Virus record (IMG/VR): IMGVR_UViG_3300032820_000085
Location: 1 to 27,826 of that record
Direction: 5' to 3' (one strand)
Source of the DNA: a virus
DNA length: 27,826 nt
The position numbers and the translations under genes were made by a program. How positions within the stretch are numbered: position 1 is the first letter of the stretch; each line of letters begins with the position of its first letter. Positions 17,462 through 22,590 of this stretch are shown one piece after another. Below the pieces are notes generated by a model. That model saw only the letters and a program-made list of their open reading frames with translations, made no database searches and was not told where the DNA came from.

Positions 17462-18811
17462 ATGACAAAAGCAAGAGATTTAGCAAATATTATTAGTGGC
17501 GGTTTTACTGCTTCTGATATTCCAAATTTAGATACAGCAAAAATTACTACAGGTACTTTAGCAGATGCTAGAATACCAAATTTAGATACAGCAAAAGTTA
17601 CAACAGGAACATTTGCTAATGCTAGGATTTCAGCAGGTAGTGTAACTCAACACGTTACAGCTACAGATTTAACACCAGTAAGACAGGACTTAACAGTTTT
17701 AGGATTAAAACAAGCAGTAGCAGAAAATACTGTCGCATATAATTTGCCAAATACGTTTTTGGATATTTTCCAAGATGACACAGGAATTGGAAGTGAAACA
17801 AATGTAGATAGACAGACAGACGAATATATTACTTCAGTTTATACTACTTATGGTTCAGCGGCACTTTGGGATTATGCCAATGATGATGTTGGAGTAAATA
17901 TGACTAATATGTCCACAAATTATAGTGGCTATACCACAATTTTAGGAGATGGAAATAATCTTGATAATCTTCATAAAACTGATGGACAAGTTGCAGGAGA
18001 AGGCGTTGGACATTCTAGTGGTTCAGCTTCATCAACAGTATCATTGGATTATGGTTCATCACAAAGATGGGCGGCATTATTATTAGGAAAACGACTACAA
18101 CATGGAGATTGGAACGCAGGTACGATTGAATATAGTGCAGACGATAGCACTTGGACACCAGTTAATTTTACTGGTTGGTCAGCAACTCATACAGGAGATA
18201 GTACAAATCATGTAATTGGCGATGGAACTTTTAAACATAGTGGTGGAGCATCAAGTGGTACTGGGTTAATTCAAGCTATGGGAAGTGATGGAACTTTTAA
18301 CTGGTATCAATTTGGAACACAGAATGGTGGAGAAAATTCTGTTAAACAAAAGGTAACAGGTTTTACACCTTTTGATGCAAGATATTTGCGTATGAGAATG
18401 AACTCTTTACACTCCGCACCAAACAACAATGCTACTTGGAGTGGTTTTGGTTGGTATAATCAAGCAGTTAATGTAGTTAATAATGCAACAGGAACAGTAA
18501 TTGGAACTGCAAACGTACCAAGTTCAGCACAGACAAAAATTAGTGGTGTTATGAATTATAAAGACAATACAGGTACAGCAACGATAGGAACAGATTTAAA
18601 AATATACTTTACTTGTGATGGTGGTTCAAATTGGACTGAAGCGGCAGGATATACTGCTGTAACTCCATTATTTTCTACTGGTATCAAAATGGTTAAGCTA
18701 TCTGAAACAACTTGTACAAGCGGTTCAGATGTTCGTTACAAAGCTGTTTGGGCTAATCAAGCTAGTGGTTCAAAAGTTACAGAATTACACGGAATAGGAA
18801 TTAATTATTAA
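17462..18811 (+). CDS. Fibre-tip / receptor-binding protein 2 (paralogue)
   Basis: 449 aa from the ATG at 17462; a longer frame beginning at 17384 lies inside the previous gene and is not favoured. Residues 20-55 hold two fibre repeats in tandem. Residues about 221-315 contain 'TIEYSADDSTWTPVNFTGWS' and 'FDARYLRMRMNS', the F5/8-C-like pattern also seen in the preceding protein. The last 110 residues align closely with it ('SDVRYKAVWANQ' against 'SDVRWKLVWANQ', both ending in Gly-Ile-Gly/Gly-Leu-Asn-Tyr type termini). The middle is more divergent, as expected for a receptor-binding region under selection. Confidence 0.7.
   Translation: MTKARDLANIISGGFTASDIPNLDTAKITTGTLADARIPNLDTAKVTTGTFANARISAGSVTQHVTATDLTPVRQDLTVLGLKQAVAENTVAYNLPNTFLDIFQDDTGIGSETNVDRQTDEYITSVYTTYGSAALWDYANDDVGVNMTNMSTNYSGYTTILGDGNNLDNLHKTDGQVAGEGVGHSSGSASSTVSLDYGSSQRWAALLLGKRLQHGDWNAGTIEYSADDSTWTPVNFTGWSATHTGDSTNHVIGDGTFKHSGGASSGTGLIQAMGSDGTFNWYQFGTQNGGENSVKQKVTGFTPFDARYLRMRMNSLHSAPNNNATWSGFGWYNQAVNVVNNATGTVIGTANVPSSAQTKISGVMNYKDNTGTATIGTDLKIYFTCDGGSNWTEAAGYTAVTPLFSTGIKMVKLSETTCTSGSDVRYKAVWANQASGSKVTELHGIGINY
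17519..17626 (+). repeat. Tandem 54-bp fibre repeat (third copy at 16230-16283)
   Basis: Two adjacent 54-base units encode 'IPNLDTAKITTGTLADAR' and 'IPNLDTAKVTTGTFANAR'. A third related unit is at 16230-16283 in the preceding gene. The DNA is similar between the copies (ATTTAGATACAGCAAAA is shared), so they could serve as recombination sites between the two fibre-tip genes. Confidence 0.8.
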
Positions 18812-18839
18812 TCAGTAAATTTTAACCAGGAGATTAACT

Positions 18840-18995
18840 ATGTTTTTGAAAGGAAAGCATAGAAGGCAACCTTTTATGAAAATGTTTATTTTAGAATGGA
18901 AAATGTTTTTCAAAGAACTTGGCGATACGCTAGGTAATCTTTGGAAAAAGCATTGTCCAAAATTCTGCAAGTGTAATGACAAAAAAGAAAAGTAA
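18840..18995 (+). CDS. 51-aa basic protein with C-terminal cysteines
   Basis: Too short for usual ORF cut-offs, but it has a strong ribosome site (CAGGAGATTAACT before the ATG) and overlaps the next start by 20 bases. The protein begins 'MFLKGKHRRQPFMKMFILEW' and has an amphipathic aromatic helix. It ends with a Cys-Pro-Lys-Phe-Cys-Lys-Cys motif (three cysteines in five positions) and a Lys tail. It might associate with membranes or bind a metal. No family recognised. Confidence 0.6.
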   Translation: MFLKGKHRRQPFMKMFILEWKMFFKELGDTLGNLWKKHCPKFCKCNDKKEK

Positions 18996-19218
18996 ACCTC
19001 TTGTTGGAAATAATACAGTAGGATTAGGCTATCGCTTATCCTCACATGAAAGATTATGTGCGGAAAGAATGAAGCAGCTCATAAAGTCGATAGATGAACT
19101 GAAGAAAAATGTAGCCAGTCTCAACGATAGTATGTCTAAAGGAAAAGGCGCTGTAGCAGTTCTTATGGCTCTAGGCGCTTTCGTTATAGGAGTATTAGGT
19201 TATTTAAATATCAAGTGA
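18976..19218 (+). CDS. Coiled-coil protein with C-terminal membrane segment (XhlA-like)
   Basis: 80 aa. Residues about 25-55 are a coiled coil ('RMKQLIKSIDELKKNVASLN'), and residues about 58-77 are one hydrophobic segment ('AVAVLMALGAFVIGVLGYL'). This resembles the XhlA-type lysis accessory proteins and small T7-like lysis genes next to the fibre. It may assist the holin encoded at 19930. The family is inferred from layout only. The next gene starts inside its stop codon (GTGA). Confidence 0.6.
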   Translation: MTKKKSKPLVGNNTVGLGYRLSSHERLCAERMKQLIKSIDELKKNVASLNDSMSKGKGAVAVLMALGAFVIGVLGYLNIK

Positions 19219-19502
19219 AATATTACAACAAAGGCATCAAAGCTCATCTTATTGCAATGCAAGAGCTTCTTGATGACGATCATTTAATATTTCAAAACGT
19301 TCAAGGAATTGGTCCAATCGATATTGTTAGATTAAATATTCATACAGGAGCTGTCGAATTTTTTGATGCCAAATCAGATCGAGATAGAGCGCATCGAAAA
19401 AGACCATTTACAGAATTACAAAAAAAATTAGGAGTGCAACAATTTTATGTCAACTTTTATAAAAGAACCTGGAGACTGGGATCCAAACTGGGTAAATTTT
19501 AA
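19215..19502 (+). CDS. Putative PD-(D/E)XK-like nuclease
   Basis: 95 aa with a GTG start that overlaps the preceding TGA stop. Residues 5-20 form a helix after Asn-Lys-Gly. Then 'GIGPIDIVRLNIHTGAVEFF' and 'DAKS' give the pattern Asp36 ... Asp51-x-Lys53 of small PD-(D/E)XK nucleases such as VRR-NUC or Hjc-like enzymes. A nearby Gln-Gln motif ('LGVQQFYVNFY') fits the final helix. It could act in phage DNA breakdown or recombination. It overlaps the endolysin gene by 56 bases, which is unusually long here. The call is tentative. Confidence 0.5.
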   Translation: MKYYNKGIKAHLIAMQELLDDDHLIFQNVQGIGPIDIVRLNIHTGAVEFFDAKSDRDRAHRKRPFTELQKKLGVQQFYVNFYKRTWRLGSKLGKF

Positions 19503-19845
19503 ACCAGAGGAATTTCAATGTTCTCATTGCCAAGAATTAAAAATACATTCAAGTATTGTAGACTTAATTCAAACAGCTAGAAATGAACTTGGTTCATTAA
19601 GTATTACATCTGGTTATCGTTGTAGTGAACATAATAATAATGTTTCTTCTACAGGACCAAATGGACCGCACACAACAGGAAAAGCGATTGATATTTCAGT
19701 AAAAGATAGTCAACACAGAAAACAGTTGATTACTTATTTTGCTCCAAAAGTTACAGGATTAGGAATAGCAAAAAGTTTTATTCACGTAGATTTATTATCT
19801 GAAGATGATGGTTTTGAAATGAGACCTAACTCTTGGGTTTATTGA
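19447..19845 (+). CDS. Endolysin, M15-family peptidoglycan peptidase
   Basis: 132 aa, the size of a single-domain M15_3 peptidase. 'SITSGYRCSEHN' (residues 52-63), then His75 and Asp82 in 'GPHTTGKAIDI', and His113 in 'FIHVDL', give the zinc site His-x6-Asp ... His, with Asp115 next to it. N-terminal 'EEFQCSHC' (Cys25, Cys28) is also typical of the family. It likely cleaves peptide cross-links in the cell wall during lysis. No signal peptide is seen, so it should depend on the holin encoded downstream. Confidence 0.88.
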   Translation: MSTFIKEPGDWDPNWVNFKPEEFQCSHCQELKIHSSIVDLIQTARNELGSLSITSGYRCSEHNNNVSSTGPNGPHTTGKAIDISVKDSQHRKQLITYFAPKVTGLGIAKSFIHVDLLSEDDGFEMRPNSWVY

Positions 19846-20024
19846 AATACTTAAAAATCTTTTTACTATTCTTATTCTTTTATTTCATAGGCACATGCAC
19901 GCTCTACAAAGCAACAGGAAAATATAATTATGATACATCTATTAGGACTATTGAAAAATCCTCTCTTCCGCATGATCGGATCGAAAACCGTAGGATTAAT
20001 TACTCACAAATTAGAGAAGGATAA
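19842..20024 (+). CDS. Small membrane or lipoprotein-like protein
   Basis: 60 aa if started at the TTG at 19842, which overlaps the endolysin stop (TTGA); another TTG at 19833 is possible. Residues 2-18 are very hydrophobic ('KYLKIFLLFLFFYFIGTC'), ending in a Cys with a non-ideal lipobox (Ile-Gly-Thr-Cys). The last 30 residues are encoded where the next gene (from 19930) begins in another frame. An outer-membrane spanin-like part or a membrane protein is possible. Confidence is limited by the overlap and the rare start codon. Confidence 0.4.
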   Translation: MKYLKIFLLFLFFYFIGTCTLYKATGKYNYDTSIRTIEKSSLPHDRIENRRINYSQIREG

Positions 20025-20289
20025 AATAATAAAGGCAAAAGAAATAGAAGCTGCAAAGACTATTTCTGTTGAACAAGTTAGACAACAAGAAAACTCGATT
20101 AAAGATGAGTGGCTTTGTTTTTTCTTCACAATAATTTTTGGTTTACATTTCATACCTTATTTCCAAGACACAATGGCAAGAGGATGGGAAATTCTCAAAA
20201 TGGCAGATCCGATGTTTTGGTACATTATATTAACAATCGTAGGTGCAAGTTTTGGTGTAACAACCATGAACAAATTTAAGAAGAAGTAA
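19930..20289 (+). CDS. Holin, three-TM type
   Basis: 119 aa, with AGGA 8 bases before the ATG. Residues 1-20 are amphipathic to hydrophobic, followed by a charged helix (about 28-57). Two clear membrane segments follow: 'WLCFFFTIIFGLHFIPYF' (about 61-78) and 'MFWYIILTIVGASFGVTTM' (about 95-113), the second with the 'VGASFG' motif. A Lys-Asp-Glu-Trp sequence before the first segment and this motif match the GTA/marine-phage '3TM' holin pattern. It would form the inner-membrane lesion that releases the M15 endolysin. It ends with a Lys-rich tail and overlaps the next start by one base. Confidence 0.75.
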   Translation: MIHLLGLLKNPLFRMIGSKTVGLITHKLEKDKIIKAKEIEAAKTISVEQVRQQENSIKDEWLCFFFTIIFGLHFIPYFQDTMARGWEILKMADPMFWYIILTIVGASFGVTTMNKFKKK

Positions 20290-20423
20290 TGGCTCGAAAG
20301 AAGAAGCCTTTATTTGGTGCCAGTAATTATAAAAAGAAACCAAGAATTAAAAGACCAGGTAGGCATTCAAAAAGACCTAACAAAAATTCAAAGAAGAAGA
20401 AAAGGAGAGGAGCAGGAAGATGA
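20289..20423 (+). CDS. 44-aa highly basic RPGRH-type protein
   Basis: Starts in a TAATG overlap with the holin gene and ends in an ATGA overlap with the next. About half of the residues are Lys or Arg ('MARKKKPLFGASNYKKKPRI', then 'RPGRHSKRPNKNSKKKKRR'). A run of Arg-Pro-Gly-x-His-x-Lys followed by Asn-Lys is, from memory, repeatedly found in small basic proteins of marine phages. It may bind nucleic acid. An alternative frame from 20314 is a shadow. Function unknown. Confidence 0.65.
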   Translation: MARKKKPLFGASNYKKKPRIKRPGRHSKRPNKNSKKKKRRGAGR

Positions 20424-20593
20424 AAATACTAACAATAATGATGATGCTACTTTTTATTTATGGATGCGAAAATACCAGACATTCTATCGGAGTTTCTGGC
20501 AAGCCTTTAAGTGAAAATTATGAGCAAAGCATCAAGATGAATTACAAAATAATTTTTGGAAAAGTGAGACCTAAAGAGGATAATGATGATTAA
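20420..20593 (+). CDS. Small lipoprotein (57 aa)
   Basis: Preceded by an excellent Shine-Dalgarno tract (AGGAGAGGAGCAGGA). Residues 1-15 form a hydrophobic signal ('MKILTIMMMLLFIYGC') with a lipobox-like Ile-Tyr-Gly-Cys at 13-16. The mature part is 41 residues, polar and without further cysteines, ending in acidic residues. It may be an Rz1-like outer-membrane spanin or a lipoprotein modifying the infected cell. It overlaps the next gene by 11 bases. Confidence 0.6.
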   Translation: MKILTIMMMLLFIYGCENTRHSIGVSGKPLSENYEQSIKMNYKIIFGKVRPKEDNDD

Positions 20594-20747
20594 TAAAATA
20601 TTTATATTCTTAATTATACTGTTTGCTTTGAGCGCCTGTTCGGTAGGCAAAAAATGTACCTATACTCAAGATGGTACAAAACTGTCTAGCTGGGTATGGT
20701 TCTATAAAGACAAGCCAATAGATTTAGACAACAACAACTGTAACTAA
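20583..20747 (+). CDS. Small lipoprotein with canonical lipobox (54 aa)
   Basis: Starts inside the previous gene. Signal 'MMINKIFIFLIILFALSAC' ends in a textbook Leu-Ser-Ala-Cys lipobox (Cys19). The 35-residue mature part has further cysteines at 25 and 53 and the aromatic 'SSWVWFYKDKP' segment. An outer-membrane spanin or a surface-exclusion lipoprotein are both possible. It overlaps or adjoins both neighbours in a packed small-gene array. Confidence 0.65.
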   Translation: MMINKIFIFLIILFALSACSVGKKCTYTQDGTKLSSWVWFYKDKPIDLDNNNCN

Positions 20748-20749
20748 TT

Positions 20750-20878
20750 ATGCTGCAAATTATAGTAGCTTTATTGCTAGTACAAAACGTTAATTCTTTT
20801 GATGTTAAAAATCATCCTGGTTTTAATAAACTAGATAAAACGATCAAAGTTATAAGAGTTATTAACGGCATTAAGTAA
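20750..20878 (+). CDS. 42-aa protein with hydrophobic N-terminus
   Basis: Starts 2 bases after the preceding stop and ends in a TAATG overlap with the next start. The first 12 residues are hydrophobic ('MLQIIVALLLVQ'); the rest is 'VNSFDVKNHPGFNKLDKTIK' and a short basic-hydrophobic end. It is likely secreted or membrane-bound. Its placement between two well-supported genes is the main evidence. Confidence 0.45.
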   Translation: MLQIIVALLLVQNVNSFDVKNHPGFNKLDKTIKVIRVINGIK

Positions 20879-21288
20879 TGCGGATTTCTGAAAAGACAAA
20901 TGTAAATATGCCTCTCAAAACCATAGTGAGTTTAATCATTATGGCTAGTGCTTTTACATTTTCTTATTTTGAAATTACCTCAAAGATCCAACAGTTAGAA
21001 ACAGCTAAAAGTTTAATGACTGTAGATGTAGAGGAAAACAGTAAGTTTAGAATAGAAACTGCAAAAACTCTTTTAGAAGAAAAGATCAAACAGGTTCCAA
21101 TAGACAAAGAACAATTTTTTATTCTGGAGGAAATTCTAAAATCCATAGAACGAATTGAAAAGGAACAAGAAAACTCAAGATTTAATTATGTGAATATTGA
21201 GAATTTAACAAAAAATATGGATGGCGTTCTTGAAGATATTGAATTGCTAAAAGATAAAATAAGAGAAAACGGAAAATACAATCAATGA
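20878..21288 (+). CDS. Inner-membrane anchored coiled-coil protein (spanin candidate)
   Basis: 136 aa. One membrane segment at about residues 13-30 ('LKTIVSLIIMASAFTFSYFE') follows a short cytoplasmic head. From residue 35 to the end it is a charged coiled coil, with many Glu, Lys, Ile and Leu residues. This topology (N-in, long periplasmic coiled coil) is what Rz-like i-spanins have; partner o-spanins could be one of the two lipoproteins upstream. It could also be a scaffold for another membrane complex. Confidence 0.5.
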   Translation: MRISEKTNVNMPLKTIVSLIIMASAFTFSYFEITSKIQQLETAKSLMTVDVEENSKFRIETAKTLLEEKIKQVPIDKEQFFILEEILKSIERIEKEQENSRFNYVNIENLTKNMDGVLEDIELLKDKIRENGKYNQ

Positions 21289-21545
21289 AAACAATGGAAG
21301 TAATAGCTCTTTGTATGTGGCTTGCAAATGCAGAAGGAAAATTAGAATTAATCGAGCATACTTATAAAGAGAGCCTCCGAGAATGTTTACGCAGTTCGAG
21401 GATAGCTCAACGAGAATTGGATCCGATGCGTGCAAAATTCGCCTGCGGAAAAGTGATGGCTGTTGTTGAACTAGATAAATCTGGAACAAAAGATAGATGG
21501 CGAATAGTTAAAATTATTGATCATGGTTATAAGGACGAATATTAA
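21285..21545 (+). CDS. Small secreted two-cysteine protein
   Basis: 86 aa, starting in an ATGA overlap with the preceding gene. Residues 1-16 look like a signal peptide ('MKTMEVIALCMWLANAEG'). Mature part: 'YKESLRECLRSSRIAQRELD', then 'FACGKVMAVVELDKSG'. The two cysteines (in 'RECLR' and 'FACGK') could pair. The pattern resembles small Cys-containing accessory proteins of marine phages. Function unknown. Confidence 0.6.
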   Translation: MKTMEVIALCMWLANAEGKLELIEHTYKESLRECLRSSRIAQRELDPMRAKFACGKVMAVVELDKSGTKDRWRIVKIIDHGYKDEY

Positions 21546-21739
21546 TGGAAAATAAAATCATAGCTGCTGCTCTTGCATGTATCATAGCTCTTTCTGGTTG
21601 GTCGCTTACGACTACGGTTGGACTTAAAACAGATGTCGCTTTATTAAATCAAAAAGTCGAAACCTTAGAAAAGAAAGTAAACTCTGCTTTAAAGAAAAAC
21701 GTAAAAAAGAAAAAAAAGAAAAAGCAGAAAACTCAATAA
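21545..21739 (+). CDS. Membrane protein with coiled coil and poly-Lys tail
   Basis: 64 aa, starting in a TAATG overlap. N-terminal membrane segment ('IIAAALACIIALSGWSL', about 5-21), then a short heptad region ('LLNQKVETLEKKVNSALKK') and a tail with nine lysines in a run-like cluster. It may be an accessory lysis or membrane protein. The next gene starts 64 bases downstream. Confidence 0.55.
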   Translation: MENKIIAAALACIIALSGWSLTTTVGLKTDVALLNQKVETLEKKVNSALKKNVKKKKKKKQKTQ

Positions 21740-21754
21740 AATTATAAAAAAAGC

Positions 21755-21803
21755 TGTGAGGTATAGGTCGGACTAACCTCGAAATCAGAATCTCTGTTGA
21801 GAT
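21755..21803 (+). repeat. Two-copy structured element, copy 1
   Basis: TGTGAGGTATAGGTCG (21755-21770) is followed 13 bases later by ATCAGAATCT (21784-21793), and ATCTC-TGTT-GAGAT (21790-21803) forms a hairpin ending just before the ATG at 21804. GAGGT near the start can also pair with ACCTC at 21776-21780. A related element is at 24488-24535. It is non-coding and the same two sequence blocks occur in the same order. Function unknown; a regulatory RNA leader is one guess. Confidence 0.5.
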
Positions 21804-22190
21804 ATGGAAGCCTTTTTTTACAAATTTATGAGAAAAAAGAAGATCTTCGCTAGAAAATGCGATTGGTGCAAATCTGAAATTATCCTAAACGGACCAGATA
21901 CTGACAGTTATGTCGTTACGGCTGAGTGGAAATATTTTTGTATTAATCAAAGACCAGGTAAACCTGCTGAAAAAGATTGTATGGCGGACTACCTAAATAA
22001 CATAAAGGAAAAACTATATGAACGTACCATTAAAAAAGAACTGGAAAAAAAAGAAAAAGAACAAAAAGAAAAAGAAGAAAAAGAAAAGAAAATAAAATCA
22101 ATGCCTAGAGTTTTAGCCAAGCTTGATGCTTTTCAAAAAGAATTGAAAGATCGAGAATGGAAAAGACGCCTATCAAAACATCCTTCCTAA
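21804..22190 (+). CDS. Zinc-ribbon-like protein with charged helical tail
   Basis: 128 aa from ATG 21804; a second ATG at 21828 is possible. Cys19 and Cys22 ('CDWC'), Cys46 and Cys59 form a Cys-x2-Cys ... Cys ... Cys metal-site candidate in a compact N-terminal domain. Residues about 72-105 are an uninterrupted Lys/Glu helix, and the C-terminus is basic. It is the last rightward gene before the attP region, 400 bases ahead of the integrase. It may bind nucleic acid. No family recognised. Confidence 0.55.
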   Translation: MEAFFYKFMRKKKIFARKCDWCKSEIILNGPDTDSYVVTAEWKYFCINQRPGKPAEKDCMADYLNNIKEKLYERTIKKELEKKEKEQKEKEEKEKKIKSMPRVLAKLDAFQKELKDREWKRRLSKHPS

Positions 22191-22330
22191 AAAATTCCTA
22201 TCAACAAAAATTGAATCCTAGACTCGCTTAATTCACTATTGATAATCCTATGTTTTTTGATATTAATATTAATGCGGAGGTTGTTAAAACTTCAAATGTG
22301 TTTGGACAGTTTTTGAACCGAATACTTAAA

Positions 22331-22369
22331 GCGCTCTTAGCTCAGTTGGATAGAGCATCGGTTTTCTAA
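22331..22369 (+). other. attP core: 5' half of tRNA-Arg(UCU)
   Basis: Bases 22331-22369 fold as the 5' half of a tRNA: acceptor strand GCGCTCT, TA, D-stem GCTC/GAGC around AGTTGGATA, then TCGGT and a TTTCTAA anticodon loop with anticodon TCT at 22365-22367. This matches the E. coli argU-type tRNA-Arg(UCU) 5' half. Immediately after the anticodon loop the sequence departs (expected ACCGA is replaced by TTAAG), and no T-arm or 3' acceptor follows. It is therefore a fragment, not a functional tRNA, and marks the likely integration site within a host tRNA-Arg gene. Confidence 0.75.
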
Positions 22370-22400
22370 TTAAGTTCAGATCCATACCTTTAACAACTTA

Positions 22401-22426
22401 TCCGCTTTTATTAACGCTAAAGCGGA
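22401..22426 (+). repeat. Inverted repeat TCCGCTTT / AAAGCGGA
   Basis: An 8-bp perfect inverted repeat (22401-22408 and 22419-22426) with a 10-base spacer lies just 3' of the tRNA fragment. There is no T-run, so it is not a usual terminator. The same stem sequence (AAGCGGA / TCCGCTT) recurs in the terminator after the integrase. Confidence 0.5.
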
Positions 22427-22590
22427 GGAATAATTGAACCAGGAATTGTATAAATTCTTCAAGTATGTGGTAATTTTATTTAGAGTTGAAATTTGGCTTG
22501 AACCATTTTTGAACCATATCTCATCTAAGTTGTTAAAAGAAATTATCAGATCATCTTGTAAAATAAGCTTGGTTCTTTATTAAACTAAAT

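Larger units (their letters stand above)
22313..22517 (+). repeat. TTGAACC repeats (likely integrase arm sites)
   Basis: TTGAACC occurs at 22313-22319, 22434-22440, 22498-22504 and 22509-22515. The last two lie 11 bases apart, one helical turn, and read TTGAACCAT in both. The copies lie on both sides of the tRNA core, as expected for arm-type binding sites of a tyrosine integrase. Confidence 0.6.
22279..22537 (+). repeat. GTTGTTAAA repeats around the attP core
   Basis: GTTGTTAAA occurs at about 22280-22288 and 22529-22537, and its reverse complement TTTAACAAC at 22389-22397. The 22389 copy is extended to TTTAACAACTTA, the exact complement of TAAGTTGTTAAA at 22526-22537. A second set of protein sites (excisionase, integrase or repressor) is plausible. 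Confidence 0.5.
22191..22590 (+). other. attP-like region before the integrase (non-coding)
   Basis: This 400-base stretch has no convincing gene. It holds a perfect palindrome ATTAATATTAAT (22262-22273), a tRNA 5' half (22331-22369), an inverted repeat pair TCCGCTTT / AAAGCGGA (22401-22408, 22419-22426), and clusters of TTGAACC and GTTGTTAAA repeats. A small open frame of 39 codons runs through the tRNA fragment and is considered spurious. Arrangement next to an integrase gene, with a tRNA core and short flanking repeats, is typical of an integrase attachment site. A weak promoter-like TTGTAA-16-TATTAA precedes the integrase. Confidence 0.7.

Noticed and set aside
16161-18811. A diversity-generating retroelement target, suggested by BPP-1-like head genes and fibre-tip genes
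   Set aside because: No reverse transcriptase and no template/variable repeat pair with adenine-specific changes is seen in the window.
18812-19045. A leftward 77-aa frame after the fibre-tip genes
   Set aside because: It is antisense to two rightward genes with good starts and looks like a shadow frame.
20314-20514. A 66-aa frame spanning the basic microgene and the lipoprotein start
   Set aside because: Two coupled genes in other frames (20289 and 20420) explain the region better; the start is a GTG without a ribosome site.
22251-22369. A 39-codon frame through the tRNA fragment in the attP region, ending near 'LAQLDRASVF'
   Set aside because: This kind of peptide is the usual translation of a tRNA 5' half; the frame has no ribosome site and overlaps integrase-site repeats.
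22331-22406. A functional tRNA gene at this position
   Set aside because: After the anticodon loop the 3' anticodon stem, T-arm and acceptor end are missing; it is only a 5' half.
22191-22590. A CRISPR-like array in the repeat-rich region before the integrase
   Set aside because: The repeats are 7-9 bases with irregular spacing, typical of protein sites and not of a CRISPR array.
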